From: Dyadobacter crusticola DSM 16708
GTDB taxonomy: Bacteria > Bacteroidota > Bacteroidia > Cytophagales > Spirosomataceae
Reading direction: 5' to 3'
Assembly (NCBI RefSeq): GCF_000701505.1
Contig: NZ_JNJB01000011.1
Coordinates: 217,311 to 281,310 of the forward strand
DNA: 64,000 nucleotides
Position 1 is the stretch's first letter; each line of letters begins with the position of its first letter. The translations under genes and the position numbers were made by a program. Below the pieces are notes generated by a model, which was not told the DNA's origin, made no database searches, and saw nothing but the letters and a program-made list of their open reading frames with translations. Positions 9,276 to 19,311 of the stretch are shown here, in pieces.

Positions 9276-10184
9276 ATGGAAAGGAAGAGCAACACCGGTC
9301 TTTTGGTCGGATTAATATTAATGACGATCATAGCCGCGGTTTTTGGATACCTCTATTATAATGAAAGAACACTTACAACCAAACAATCCGGCGATCTGGA
9401 AACACGTGTCAGCGAGCTGGCGGCTTCTGAGATCAAACTCGATTCAATATCCAAACAACTTGACGCAAGGATACAGGAAGTGCAGGGACTCGGGGGCGAC
9501 GTTGAAGAGCTTCAAAAAGTAAAAGCTGCATTGGAAAATGATCGGATAGCACTCCGGAAAGGCAATGCAAATATGAGTAGGAAGATTAAAGACTATGAAA
9601 GCTTCTTAACCAAAAAAGATGAAGAAATCGCCCAGCTTCGCGAGGAAAACCAGCAGCTGATCAGCCAAAACGAAACATTGGTCCAGGAGAAAACGGAACT
9701 TCAAACCAGCAAGCAAGCCGTAGCAGATTCACTTTCGACAGTCGCGGCCAAGAATTCTGAGCTGGAATCCAAGGTGACAATGGCAGCCGCATTGCGCGCC
9801 AGGAATGTAAAAGTTTATGCCATTTCATCAAAAGGCAAGGTAAGAGAAGGTGAGAATGTGAAAGCTAAAAGGATCGATAAGGTACGCGTCGACTTTATGC
9901 TGGAAAAAAATCCGCTGACCCAAAACGATAATAAAACCATTTATCTCCGTATCATCGATCCAAGCGGCGCGACGATCTCGGATACAAAAACCGGCTCCGG
10001 CGTATTCGACTACAATGGCCAGGAGCAGGCTTTCACCATCAGCAAGGATATCGCTTATACCAACAGCAACCAGGACGTGAGCATTCTATACGACCGGGAC
10101 GCTGCATTCCCTTCGGGTAAATACACCATAGAGTTATATTCCGAAGGGTTTTCTGTCGGAGAAGGTTCATTCTCAGTAAAGTAA
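9276..10184 (+). CDS. Membrane-anchored coiled-coil protein of unknown function
   Basis: 302 aa. An N-terminal transmembrane helix (about residues 8-27, GLLVGLILMTIIAAVFGYLYY) is followed by a long heptad-rich coiled coil to about residue 165 (many Glu/Lys/Gln; DEEIAQLREENQQLISQNE) and a C-terminal beta domain of about 130 residues (IYLRIIDPSGATI, YTIELYSEGFSVGEGSFSVK). The layout suggests a periplasmic sensor or scaffold anchored in the inner membrane. It stands alone between two terminators. I do not recognise the family beyond this architecture. Confidence 0.8.
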   Translation: MERKSNTGLLVGLILMTIIAAVFGYLYYNERTLTTKQSGDLETRVSELAASEIKLDSISKQLDARIQEVQGLGGDVEELQKVKAALENDRIALRKGNANMSRKIKDYESFLTKKDEEIAQLREENQQLISQNETLVQEKTELQTSKQAVADSLSTVAAKNSELESKVTMAAALRARNVKVYAISSKGKVREGENVKAKRIDKVRVDFMLEKNPLTQNDNKTIYLRIIDPSGATISDTKTGSGVFDYNGQEQAFTISKDIAYTNSNQDVSILYDRDAAFPSGKYTIELYSEGFSVGEGSFSVK

Positions 10185-10208
10185 TCAGGTAAACCGCAGT
10201 GTTTGTTC

Positions 10209-10243
10209 GCGGCGATGGTGTAAAGCACCACCGCCGCTTTTTT
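10209..10243 (+). terminator. Intrinsic terminator
   Basis: 12-bp arms gcggcgatggtg / caccaccgccgc (one wobble), 5-base loop, then TTTTTT. Confidence 0.9.
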
Positions 10244-10333
10244 ATGCATTTCGATATTTACCCATAATTCCTATCTTGCACGATAAAATCAATTGAGAAT
10301 AACCCCGAAAACCAAAGAAATCACCTCCGTTAT

Positions 10334-11827
10334 ATGTCATCACAAATTTCCCAAAAACACCCAAGAGGTCTGTACGTTCTGTTTTTTGCAGAGATGTGGG
10401 AGCGTTTTAGTTACTATGGCATGCGCGCTATCCTGTTACTCTTTCTGCTAGATAATGTCAGGGGCGGAATGGGAATGAGTGCGCCAGAAGCAACTGCTAT
10501 TTACGGCCTTTATACTGCTTCGGTATACCTGCTTACATTGCCCGGCGGCTGGCTGGCAGACAATATCCTCGGTCAGAAAAAGGCGATCTGGTATGGAGGG
10601 ATTGTGATTATGCTGGGGCACATTATCCTGGCAGTACCCGGCGGATCGGCCCTTTTCTTTATCGGGCTGAGCACCGTTGCGATCGGTACCGGGCTTCTGA
10701 AGCCCAATATCAGCTCCATTGTTGGAGAGCTTTACCCGGAAGGTGGTGCCCGCCGTGATGCGGCATTTTCCATCTTCTATATGGGCATCAACCTCGGTTC
10801 GTTCCTCGGAATCGCTATCGTAGGCTACCTTGGTGAGAAAGTAAACTGGCACATGGGTTTCGGTGCAGCTGCGATCGGAATGTTACTTGGCCTGGTAGTC
10901 TTTCGTTTCGGCAGCGCCACTTACCTGAAAGGACTCGGTGACGTGCCGACTGCAAAGGAGGAGGGTCAGCTAAATACCGCGTCGCAATCGGGCAACAACA
11001 AATTACTAGGTTACGGGCTAATTGCATTACTGATTGTGTTCCTGATCGTGCTGCAATCCTCAGGTACCATTGACATGACCACCGCGCAGGGACTTGCGCA
11101 GGGAGCAGGAGTTATTATCGTCTCCATTTCTGCCGCCTATTTCCTTTTCATCCTGGTTGCAGGCGGACTTACACGCGTCGAAAAATACCGCGTTGGTGTA
11201 TTGATCATCCTTTTCCTGGCCATTGCATTGTTCTGGGCCGGCTATGAGCAGGCAGGTACATCGTTGCAAATCTTTGCAGAACGCCACACGCAACGCATGA
11301 TCGGCAGCTGGGAAGTGCCATCGAGCTGGTTTCAGAACTTCCAGCCTACATTTGTCCTGATCTTTGCCCCCATTTTGGCTAGTTTGTGGATCTCGCTTTC
11401 AGCGAAAAACCGTAACCCTTCCATTCCGGTCAAATTTGCAATGGGTTTGATTCTCTTGGGTCTTAGCTTTTTCGTCATGGTAGCAGCGTCCAAGATCGCT
11501 GTCGCAGGAGACCTGGCCTCGCCGTTTTTCCTCACATTTACTTACCTTCTTCACACGATCGGTGAACTTTGTGTGAGCCCGGTAGGACTGAGCTCTTACA
11601 CCAAACTCGCTCCGAAACGTTACGTCAGTCAGTTAATGGGAATCTGGTTTGTCGGCGCCTCATTGGGTAACCTTATTGCAGGAATTTTTGCCGGCGGTTT
11701 TGACGAAAGTAACATCCTTCAAATGCCTGCATTGTTTAACCAGGTAGCCATTATTACAACAATCTTCGGATTATTGCTGCTCGTTTTCTGGAAGCCGATC
11801 AAAGGCTGGATGGGCGGTATACATTGA
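10334..11827 (+). CDS. POT/PTR family peptide:H+ symporter
   Basis: 497 aa with about 14 hydrophobic segments, within the usual POT length. The defining E-x-x-E-R-F-x-Y-Y motif is intact near residue 20 (EMWERFSYYGMRAIL), and the second signature lies around GLLKPNISSIVGELY. Members import di- and tripeptides into the cytoplasm using the proton gradient. The next gene encodes an exported M13 endopeptidase, so the pair may supply and take up oligopeptides; spacing is 42 bp with no terminator between. Confidence 0.93.
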   Translation: MSSQISQKHPRGLYVLFFAEMWERFSYYGMRAILLLFLLDNVRGGMGMSAPEATAIYGLYTASVYLLTLPGGWLADNILGQKKAIWYGGIVIMLGHIILAVPGGSALFFIGLSTVAIGTGLLKPNISSIVGELYPEGGARRDAAFSIFYMGINLGSFLGIAIVGYLGEKVNWHMGFGAAAIGMLLGLVVFRFGSATYLKGLGDVPTAKEEGQLNTASQSGNNKLLGYGLIALLIVFLIVLQSSGTIDMTTAQGLAQGAGVIIVSISAAYFLFILVAGGLTRVEKYRVGVLIILFLAIALFWAGYEQAGTSLQIFAERHTQRMIGSWEVPSSWFQNFQPTFVLIFAPILASLWISLSAKNRNPSIPVKFAMGLILLGLSFFVMVAASKIAVAGDLASPFFLTFTYLLHTIGELCVSPVGLSSYTKLAPKRYVSQLMGIWFVGASLGNLIAGIFAGGFDESNILQMPALFNQVAIITTIFGLLLLVFWKPIKGWMGGIH

Positions 11828-11869
11828 TTTAAGGTCTTAACAAATACTTCAACATTCATTTCACAAAAG

Positions 11870-13912
11870 ATGAAATTAGCCAGTTTCGGTTATCACGCAC
11901 TCGCTTTGTCGCTGCTGCTAGCGGGTTGCAAAAAGGAAAACGAACAGTCGGATACAGCAAAAGTACCTGGCTTCGATATCAGCTCACTTGATTCCACAGC
12001 CAAAGCCTGTGATGATTTTGATAGCTATGCGAATGGCGGCTGGAAGAAGAAAAATCCTATCCCTGGTACGGAGAGCCGCTGGGGTGCATTCGGGATTTTG
12101 GACAAAGAAAATAAGGAAGTAAGGCTGAAAAGCATTATCGATGAAATTGCGAGCAATAAAGACCGTAAAAAGGGAAGTGAGGAGCAGCAAATCGCCGACT
12201 ATTATCAATCGTTTTTGGACACAGCTACCATTGAAAAGCGCGGTCTCTCTCCATTGAAACCGTATCTGGATAAGATCAATGCAGTTACTTCCTTAAAGGA
12301 TCTTGTGCCGGTATCAGGTGAATTGCAAAAACTAGGAGTGCCCAGCGTAGTGGGCTTTGGGGTAGATGCAGATTTACGGAACAGCAAAATCAATATCCTG
12401 TATCAAGGCCAGGGAGGTTTGAGTTTAGGTGAAAAAAGCTACTACGAACGGACCGATTCCAGCACTGTCAAAGTAAGAAAGGAGTTTGTCGGGCATGTGG
12501 ATAAAATGTTCTCGCTGGCTGGCTTTACAGATCAGAAACCCGGGCAAACCTTGCTGGACTTCGAAACAAAGCTGGCCAAACTGCAACTCAGTAATGTAGA
12601 ATTGCGTGACCCTGTGAAGACCTACAATAAAATGGCCTTTTCCGATCTGGAAAAGTTATTGCCTGCATTTGAAATGAGAACTTTCGCGGATAAACAGGAT
12701 ATCAAAACTGACACCATCATTGTCCAGAACAAAGCATATCTGCAAAACCTTAACACATTGCTGAAAGCAACACCGATAAGTACTTTGAAAATGTACACCA
12801 AATGGCAACTGCTTTCACGATTCGCCGGATACCTTCCCAAAAGCTTTGACCAGGAAGATTTCCGCTTTTTCAGCACGGTTATGCGCGGTACAAAACAGCA
12901 GCGGGTTCGGCAGGAAAGAGCCATAAGGTCCACAGACGGGCTGCTTGGCATGCCGCTTGGTAAGCTGTTCTCAAAAAAATACTTCCCCGAAGAAGACAAG
13001 AAGAAAGTAGCTGAAATGATCGAGAATGTACGCACTGTATATGGTGAGCGCATTGATAAGCTGACCTGGATGAGTGACTCGACAAAGGCAAAAGCGCATA
13101 AAAAGCTCAAAGCATTTACCTATAAAATCGGGTATCCGGACAAATGGAAGGATTACTCAAGCATTGAGATCGCACCTGATAAATTATTCGAAAACGTAGT
13201 ATCCGCAGCGCTCTTCGGGCATAAGGAATCGGTTGAAAAGATCGGTAAAGAGGTGGATAAGAAAGAATGGGGAATGACGCCGCAGACAGTGAATGCTTAC
13301 TACAATCCTTTGAACAATGAAGTGGTATTCCCAGCCGGCATTTTGCAGCCGCCATTCTATAACCGCGACGCCGATGATGCTATCAATTACGGCGGAATCA
13401 TCGCTGTGATCGGGCATGAATTTACACACGGATTTGACGATCAGGGTTCGCAGTTTGATGATGAAGGAAACTTGAAAAACTGGTGGACTGCTGCCGACCG
13501 CGCCAATTTTGATAAACTCACCAAAAGGTACATCGACTATTTCAGCGGCATTGAAGCTCTGCCGGGCTTTAACATCAATGGTGCATTGACGATCGGAGAA
13601 AATGTAGCTGACCTCGGAGGTCTGACACTCGCCTATTATGCATTGCAAAAATCATTTGAAGGCAAAAAAGAGCCAGAACCGATCGACGGATTCAACTGGA
13701 AGCAGCGGTTTTTCCTCGGCTGGGCGCAAGTCTGGCACATGAACACGACCGACGAAGCATTAAGAAATCAGGTTCAAACAGACCCGCACGCACCTGCTAA
13801 AGACAGAATCAATGGGCCACTTCCACATTTGAAAGAGTTTGAGGCTGCATTCGGCTGCGCACCAGGCAGCAAAATGACACTTCCGGATTCGGCGAGAATT
13901 GTGATCTGGTAA
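11870..13912 (+). CDS. M13 family zinc metallopeptidase (PepO/neprilysin-like), lipoprotein
   Basis: 680 aa. A lipoprotein signal ends LLLAGCKK (Cys about residue 20). The M13 N-terminal helical domain is followed by the catalytic gluzincin domain with zinc motif HEFTH at residues 516-520, third ligand E577 and partner D581 in ENVAD, and the NAYYNP substrate segment. Members cleave oligopeptides rather than folded proteins. It is expected to face the periplasm, tethered to a membrane. It probably forms a unit with the upstream peptide transporter. Confidence 0.93.
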   Translation: MKLASFGYHALALSLLLAGCKKENEQSDTAKVPGFDISSLDSTAKACDDFDSYANGGWKKKNPIPGTESRWGAFGILDKENKEVRLKSIIDEIASNKDRKKGSEEQQIADYYQSFLDTATIEKRGLSPLKPYLDKINAVTSLKDLVPVSGELQKLGVPSVVGFGVDADLRNSKINILYQGQGGLSLGEKSYYERTDSSTVKVRKEFVGHVDKMFSLAGFTDQKPGQTLLDFETKLAKLQLSNVELRDPVKTYNKMAFSDLEKLLPAFEMRTFADKQDIKTDTIIVQNKAYLQNLNTLLKATPISTLKMYTKWQLLSRFAGYLPKSFDQEDFRFFSTVMRGTKQQRVRQERAIRSTDGLLGMPLGKLFSKKYFPEEDKKKVAEMIENVRTVYGERIDKLTWMSDSTKAKAHKKLKAFTYKIGYPDKWKDYSSIEIAPDKLFENVVSAALFGHKESVEKIGKEVDKKEWGMTPQTVNAYYNPLNNEVVFPAGILQPPFYNRDADDAINYGGIIAVIGHEFTHGFDDQGSQFDDEGNLKNWWTAADRANFDKLTKRYIDYFSGIEALPGFNINGALTIGENVADLGGLTLAYYALQKSFEGKKEPEPIDGFNWKQRFFLGWAQVWHMNTTDEALRNQVQTDPHAPAKDRINGPLPHLKEFEAAFGCAPGSKMTLPDSARIVIW

Positions 13913-13920
13913 TGGCGTCT

Positions 13921-14050
13921 TTGAGTTTAGAGTTTAGGAGTTTAGAGTTCATGAGTTCAGAGTTTAGGAGTTGAAAGTACCAATGCGAATACCTATTAAC
14001 TTTAAACTCATAAACTTTTAAACTCATGAACTCATAAACTTCAGACTCAG
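13921..14050. repeat. Degenerate GAGTTTAG-type repeats forming a long inverted repeat
   Basis: The left part (13921-13975) repeats GAGTTTAGA/G and GAGTTCATGAGTT units; the right part (13997-14049) repeats the complement (AAACTCATAAAC). Together they can fold into an imperfect stem of about 45 bp. It fills the gap between convergent genes and may act as a terminator or be a non-autonomous palindromic repeat. Confidence 0.7.
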
Positions 14051-14054
14051 AATT

Positions 14055-15215
14055 CTACTTCCCAGCCAAATACTTGTTCCGATAAGCACTTGGACTACAT
14101 CCCTTAGCCTGCCTGAATTGGCGGGCTATATTTTTGCTATCTGTCAAACCCATATCCAGTGCAATTTCAAATACCGACATATCTGTATCCAGCAGTTTCT
14201 GGGTAAACTTCTCGATCCGAAGGTTGAAAATGTACTTGTAAATAGGGTACCCGGTGATTTCAAGAAACCTTTTTTCCAATGCACGACGCGACAATGGTAC
14301 TTGCTTTACTACCTCATCAACATGAAGGTTTTTCTCGATATTCTGATGAATGTACTTTAATGAAGAAGCGATGTGATCGTCGTTTGTAGCGTATATGTCA
14401 GTCGAATGCCTCGTGATCACCTGCATGGGCTTCACAATAATATCATAATACTCGCCGGTACCATGCTGGATCATGTGGTCGAGCAACTTTGCTGCATCGT
14501 AGCCGCCTTTTTCCACGTCCAATGCGATACTTGAAAGCGGAGGATCGGACAAATCGCAGATCATTTCATCATTATCGACGCCAAGAACTGCGACCTCTTC
14601 CGGAATGCGGATACCCACGTGCCGGCAGGCTTCGGTAATGTGCTGCCCCTGGTTATCATCGCAGGTCATCAAACCGATCGGCTTTGGCAGCGATTTCAGC
14701 CAGCGGCTCAGCGAACTGGGCTTGTAGTACCAAAGCTCCGTAGATCTGGCCTTTTTGTGCTCAAAATAATGGACCTGATGTCCTTTTGATTTAAGTCTTT
14801 CCTCGAAACCTTCTGCCCGCTCCCGAGACCAGACGATGTCATTAAAACCGTAAAACGCGAAATTGGTAAAGCCTTTTTTCAGAAAGTAGTCTGCACCCAG
14901 CTGGCCTGCTTCGTGGTAGGCGCCGGTGATGTTAGGTATCTCGGTAAAACGTTCCTTGAAATCCTGCGCGATAACAGGAATGCCCGCCTTGACTATCTTG
15001 TCGATCTCCTTATTATAAAGCTGACCGACAATTCCATCTGCACCCCAGTCGAGCGCCCATTGCAGGATACCATCAATCCCGATCGTTTCTCGATGAAAAA
15101 GCGGCATCCGGCAAAAAATCCACGGGCCAAACTCCTTTGAATACGCGTTGATACCCTTCATCAGGCTCTTGCTGTATTCCTCCGCGAAGTCAAGAAGGAG
15201 AATAACTTTGTACAT
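14055..15215 (-). CDS. XylR-like transcription regulator (LacI-type sensor plus AraC HTH)
   Basis: 386 aa. Residues 1-270 form a periplasmic-binding-protein-like sugar sensor (VILLLDFAEEYSKSLMKGI at the start, LGVDNDEMICDLSDPPLSSI in the middle); the last 100 residues are two AraC helix-turn-helix motifs (DVGL-type turn in IALDMGLTDSKNIARQFRQ). XylR/RhaS-like proteins bind a sugar and activate adjacent catabolic genes. It lies 5 bp after the MFS transporter gene and downstream of GH20, all on one strand, so it probably controls this set; the ligand is inferred to be a hexosaminidase product rather than xylose. Confidence 0.9.
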   Translation of the reverse strand: MYKVILLLDFAEEYSKSLMKGINAYSKEFGPWIFCRMPLFHRETIGIDGILQWALDWGADGIVGQLYNKEIDKIVKAGIPVIAQDFKERFTEIPNITGAYHEAGQLGADYFLKKGFTNFAFYGFNDIVWSRERAEGFEERLKSKGHQVHYFEHKKARSTELWYYKPSSLSRWLKSLPKPIGLMTCDDNQGQHITEACRHVGIRIPEEVAVLGVDNDEMICDLSDPPLSSIALDVEKGGYDAAKLLDHMIQHGTGEYYDIIVKPMQVITRHSTDIYATNDDHIASSLKYIHQNIEKNLHVDEVVKQVPLSRRALEKRFLEITGYPIYKYIFNLRIEKFTQKLLDTDMSVFEIALDMGLTDSKNIARQFRQAKGCSPSAYRNKYLAGK

Positions 15216-15219
15216 GATC

Positions 15220-16482
15220 TTAGTTTCCCGAAACCTTGAAAAGCTCTTTCACGCTGGTGACCGTTGCATTATTGACCAGAGGCTTAGCCCATATTCCGAT
15301 ACTAAGTATATATCCCAGCGGGATCAGGAGAAACAGCATTGCTGACTGCAAGCCGAAGAGTTGACCCAAGCCGCCGACAATCAGCGGAACAACTGCGCCG
15401 CCTGCAATGCCGGCACACAATATCCCGGAGAAAGTACCGTGATGCCGCGGGACGGAATTCAATGCGAGCGAGAAGATCACCGAATACATCACAGAAGCGA
15501 AAAAGCCCGTAAGCGGAAAACCGTACAATGCCATTTGCTTTGAACCAAACAGCGCAGCCAGTAATGCGATTACTGCACCTGAGGTAAAGAAAACAAGCAC
15601 TTTCCTGCTGTCTATCAGTTTCAGCAGGATCAAGCCCAGAAAGCAACCGACCGTGAGCAAGCCCCAGAAATATGAGATCACAGATGCCCCGGTTGTAGCA
15701 GGGTCAACATCGTGGTAAGTCTGCAGAAATTGTGAAATCCAGTTGGCAATCCCCTGTTCCGTACCCACATAGGCAAATATACCCAGAAAGAACAGCCAAA
15801 CTTTCCGCGTGGCCGCAAGCTCTTTGAATGCATTTCCCACATCAATCCGCTCCTCTTCCAGTAACTCCACCTTGGGAAATTTAACAAACGCAATAAGTAA
15901 AACCATGACCAGAGCGATCATCGAGAATACCCAGTAAAGTGAAACCCATTTCAGGTTTTCAGGAACAAGATCATTCAAAATATCGATCATGAAGCCCGAT
16001 TGCCCTGAATGCACATGGAACACCAGGTAGGTGTATAACAACGGACTAAGGAAAGAAGCAGCACCGAAAAACAGCTGCGCCAATACAGAAAAGAATGCAA
16101 ACCGCTCTTCACCGCCCGCCACACGCAAAAGCGGGTTGATCACTACCTGCAGCATAGCCATTCCAATGCCGATCAGGAACAATGAAGTTAATGCAATCGC
16201 AAAACCAGGCAAAATAGCGAACAGCAATGCCCCTACAAATGCAAGAAGAAAAGCAGCTATAAGAATGCGTTTCTCACCGTACTTTTCAACCATTAACCCG
16301 GCAGGAATGGACATTACCCCATAAGCCACAAAAAAAGCAAAGGGCAGAAAACCTGCCAAGCCCAGGCTCAGGCTGAAATCTCTTACGATATCCGGGATAA
16401 TCGGTCCCAGGATGTTCGTAAGAAAGGAAATGACGAAAAATATCAGCAGGATCAGTACGACAATGAAGCTGTTTCTTTGCAT
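15220..16482 (-). CDS. MFS sugar transporter, FucP-like
   Basis: 420 aa with 12 hydrophobic segments. Sequence features such as PIIPDIVRDFSLSLGLAGFLPF and the MLQVVINPLLRVAGG segment are typical of the FucP/GluP branch of the major facilitator family (sugar:H+ symporters). It is sandwiched between the GH20 gene (28 bp upstream) and the regulator gene, so the likely cargo is N-acetylglucosamine or another monosaccharide released by GH20. The cargo is an inference. Confidence 0.85.
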   Translation of the reverse strand: MQRNSFIVVLILLIFFVISFLTNILGPIIPDIVRDFSLSLGLAGFLPFAFFVAYGVMSIPAGLMVEKYGEKRILIAAFLLAFVGALLFAILPGFAIALTSLFLIGIGMAMLQVVINPLLRVAGGEERFAFFSVLAQLFFGAASFLSPLLYTYLVFHVHSGQSGFMIDILNDLVPENLKWVSLYWVFSMIALVMVLLIAFVKFPKVELLEEERIDVGNAFKELAATRKVWLFFLGIFAYVGTEQGIANWISQFLQTYHDVDPATTGASVISYFWGLLTVGCFLGLILLKLIDSRKVLVFFTSGAVIALLAALFGSKQMALYGFPLTGFFASVMYSVIFSLALNSVPRHHGTFSGILCAGIAGGAVVPLIVGGLGQLFGLQSAMLFLLIPLGYILSIGIWAKPLVNNATVTSVKELFKVSGN

Positions 16483-16510
16483 GAGGGTTTATATGGATTT
16501 AAGCTCCTGA

Positions 16511-19117
16511 TTAAGGTACGCTCACAACGCTCGTGCAGCCGGATCTGCCTGCAATATCAAAGCATTTCAGCTTCACAGTGCCGGTAACTTTCACTGGCGC
16601 TTCATACAAGTCAGACTTGGCTGTCGGCTCCGAACCGTCAGTAGTATACCTGATCATCAATCCCGGCAGCTCTGAATTGGCTTTCAGCATTCCATTCTCA
16701 ATGATAGCGCCGGGCATTGGCATTCTGTAATTGTACCCTCCATTAATATACGCCCATTTCGGAAGTGCTTTCTGCGCCATGGTATTGGCAAAAATATTCC
16801 AGCCTTCTTTCATCATTTTCTTTCTGGCGGCATCGTCAGCCACAAACTCCCACTTCCTTTCGGCAGCCCAGGCACTTTCTGAAAAACCCAGCAGCTTGGG
16901 AAGGATCATATACTCCATCATATCCCGGCCTTTGATGGTTTCGCACCAAAGCTGCGCTTCTATACCCAGGATATTCTTTCTCGCGGCAGGTTTCAGTTGT
17001 TCTTTACCAACAAATTCCTCTTTCATAGGCTTGCCCATTGCCGTCTCCTCTGTCGTTTTAAACATATTGAAGGGCGCAAAAGCCCAGTTATCCCAGGTAT
17101 CAACAAACCCACCCCAGTAGAGACCTGGCTCTTTGGGATCGTTATTGTAAGACATATCGAAATAGAAATTGGTCACATTGCAAAGTACCACCTGATAACC
17201 CGCATTCGCCATTCTATAACCCAGATCAACATCAAACACATTATTCCAGATATACGGCACCAGCGGACGATTGACAAACTCCGGATTAGCCAGGTAAGCG
17301 CCGGTAGCAGTTTTATTCAATGCAACTTCTTCCCAACCATGTACTTTCAGATTACGCTTTTCGAGCCTCGGCAGCAGGTTTCTCAGGAAGTATGTCTGCA
17401 AATTGCGGTACTCTTTGATTTCCGGATGCTCTTGCATGAGCTTGGCGATATTTGGTGATTTGGTCCACACACCTTCTGCCACTTCGTCTCCTCCTGTGTG
17501 GAATGTATCGAGCGTCAATCCCGCCTGCTTGTACAGTTTCGCAATTTCATCTACTACTTTCTCATAGAAATGGTAGGTCGACTCGCGTGAAATATCAACC
17601 ACGTTATTCTTATAAGCCTGCGCCGACAAATAAACCGATTTATCCGCGGGATCAATCAGCCTGTACTCATTCGCTTCCTTTTCCTTGCCCTCTTTCATCA
17701 AACGCTCATACCGCGCCTCCATGGATTTGATCGCAGCCAGTGCGTGACCAGGAAAATTGACTTCCGGAATAACTTTGATGTGGCGCTCGGCTGCATATTT
17801 AAGTATCTCCACGAAATCCTCTTTCTTGTAGTATCCGCTTCCATATTTGTCCTTATCATAAGCTTTTGGTCCTGAACCGTAAGAAGGATGCAATGCAGAT
17901 GCCTCCATTCCCGAGGTATGTTGCCGCTGTCCGCCAACTTCCGTCAGCTCTGGTAAACCATCTATTTCCAGCCGCCAGCCCTCGTCTTCCGTGATATAGA
18001 ACAAAAAATGATTGATCTTATAAGCAGCCAGCAGGTCCAGTACCCGCTTGATGGATTCCTTGGTTTGGAAATTACGTCCAACATCCAAATGCATGCTCCT
18101 GAACTGAAAACGCGGCGCATCTTCTACCTGCACATAGTTAAAAACAACCGGCGTACCCTGCTTTTGGTAAACTTCCACAGGCGCGAGCTGCACCAGGCTT
18201 TGCACTGCATAAAAAACGCCGGCTGCATCACTCCCTGTAATGGAAATCCCCGTCTCTCCTATTCCGAGTTTGTAAGCCTCTTTTGAAATTCCATTCACGT
18301 TAACCGCACCCGTTTTCAAAACAATGGCCGGCGCTTCTGCGGAATCACCTGTGGGCACGCCTGCGCGTATAGGCAGATCCGTGGCGATCATTTCACGGAG
18401 TTTCTGGATCAAAAACTTAGCCTCATTTTCCAGACCTTCTTGATAAAATACCTGCGTCTGGCTGGTGAGGGTAAACGTTCCCTGTCCGGCAGTGAGCTTT
18501 ACAGGACTTGGGATTATCTTCAGGAGCTGGTCTGCGGCAACTTTGGTGAATTGCAAATTGTGATTATATCTTGTTTCCGCCGTAGGAATTGGCATGAGAT
18601 CTCTCTTTCCACGCAAGATTTGCTCTTTGGCAACAAAAGGCTCGACGGTATACTCCGTCACCTGCACGATCTCCTTTTCTTTGCCCTCATTATCATAAAA
18701 AACAAAATACAAGCCCATCGGCGCATCGGTTTCCTTGATAATCGCCTCAGTACCTGTATAATTAACGATCACTGAATCCCCCGGAGCCAGTTTAAAATCC
18801 TTTGCAGCCACCATCCTGTACCAGTCGCCATTGATGTGCTCGACGGTAGCCGCCTGAGGCGTTTTGTTGGTCTGGATCGGCCGGGGCGACATGTTGAAAA
18901 ACAGCTTCCAGTTGGTAGCATCCAAAGTAATATCGCTCCCATTTTTGATTACGAACCTGGCTTCGAAGCTACCATTGGGCTCGCCGAAATTGTTCACCAG
19001 CTTCCAGGAAACACGGATCTTCTCGGCTTGCTCCTTGCTGATCTGGCCCGATTTGCCACAAGCTGAAAGGAAGAAGATCGCAACAATGAGAAACTGATAG
19101 TTAAATAGTTTTTTCAT
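16511..19117 (-). CDS. GH20 beta-N-acetylhexosaminidase, lipoprotein
   Basis: 868 aa. A lipoprotein signal ends FFLSACGK. An N-terminal carbohydrate-binding CHB_HEX-like beta domain (about 30-180) is followed by the GH20b domain (about 200-350) and the catalytic TIM barrel, with HTGGDEVAEGVW carrying the Asp-Glu pair at about residues 544-545; the Glu is the acid/base of substrate-assisted catalysis. A chitobiase C-terminal beta domain (about 790-868, IRYTTDGSEPTAKSDLYEAPV) closes the protein. It removes terminal GlcNAc or GalNAc from glycans or chito-oligosaccharides at the cell surface or in the periplasm. It is the first gene of a unit with the transporter and regulator. Confidence 0.95.
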   Translation of the reverse strand: MKKLFNYQFLIVAIFFLSACGKSGQISKEQAEKIRVSWKLVNNFGEPNGSFEARFVIKNGSDITLDATNWKLFFNMSPRPIQTNKTPQAATVEHINGDWYRMVAAKDFKLAPGDSVIVNYTGTEAIIKETDAPMGLYFVFYDNEGKEKEIVQVTEYTVEPFVAKEQILRGKRDLMPIPTAETRYNHNLQFTKVAADQLLKIIPSPVKLTAGQGTFTLTSQTQVFYQEGLENEAKFLIQKLREMIATDLPIRAGVPTGDSAEAPAIVLKTGAVNVNGISKEAYKLGIGETGISITGSDAAGVFYAVQSLVQLAPVEVYQKQGTPVVFNYVQVEDAPRFQFRSMHLDVGRNFQTKESIKRVLDLLAAYKINHFLFYITEDEGWRLEIDGLPELTEVGGQRQHTSGMEASALHPSYGSGPKAYDKDKYGSGYYKKEDFVEILKYAAERHIKVIPEVNFPGHALAAIKSMEARYERLMKEGKEKEANEYRLIDPADKSVYLSAQAYKNNVVDISRESTYHFYEKVVDEIAKLYKQAGLTLDTFHTGGDEVAEGVWTKSPNIAKLMQEHPEIKEYRNLQTYFLRNLLPRLEKRNLKVHGWEEVALNKTATGAYLANPEFVNRPLVPYIWNNVFDVDLGYRMANAGYQVVLCNVTNFYFDMSYNNDPKEPGLYWGGFVDTWDNWAFAPFNMFKTTEETAMGKPMKEEFVGKEQLKPAARKNILGIEAQLWCETIKGRDMMEYMILPKLLGFSESAWAAERKWEFVADDAARKKMMKEGWNIFANTMAQKALPKWAYINGGYNYRMPMPGAIIENGMLKANSELPGLMIRYTTDGSEPTAKSDLYEAPVKVTGTVKLKCFDIAGRSGCTSVVSVP

Positions 19118-19311
19118 AAGGTTATATTCGGATTTGCCGGTGCCAGTGACTTTTACGGGTAGAAAGAGTAAGTATTTGACGTTTGTAATACTGAAAAGTT
19201 GGCAAAATATACTAGCGCAGGTGATTTACCAGCAGTAATATTCATTTAATTATCTGCCTGATAGTCTTTCCAAAACATTCACCGGTAATACAGCTTAAAA
19301 ATGGTGGATTA

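Noticed and set aside
13921..14050. CRISPR array
   Set aside because: The units are short, degenerate and have no regular spacers; they form an inverted repeat instead.
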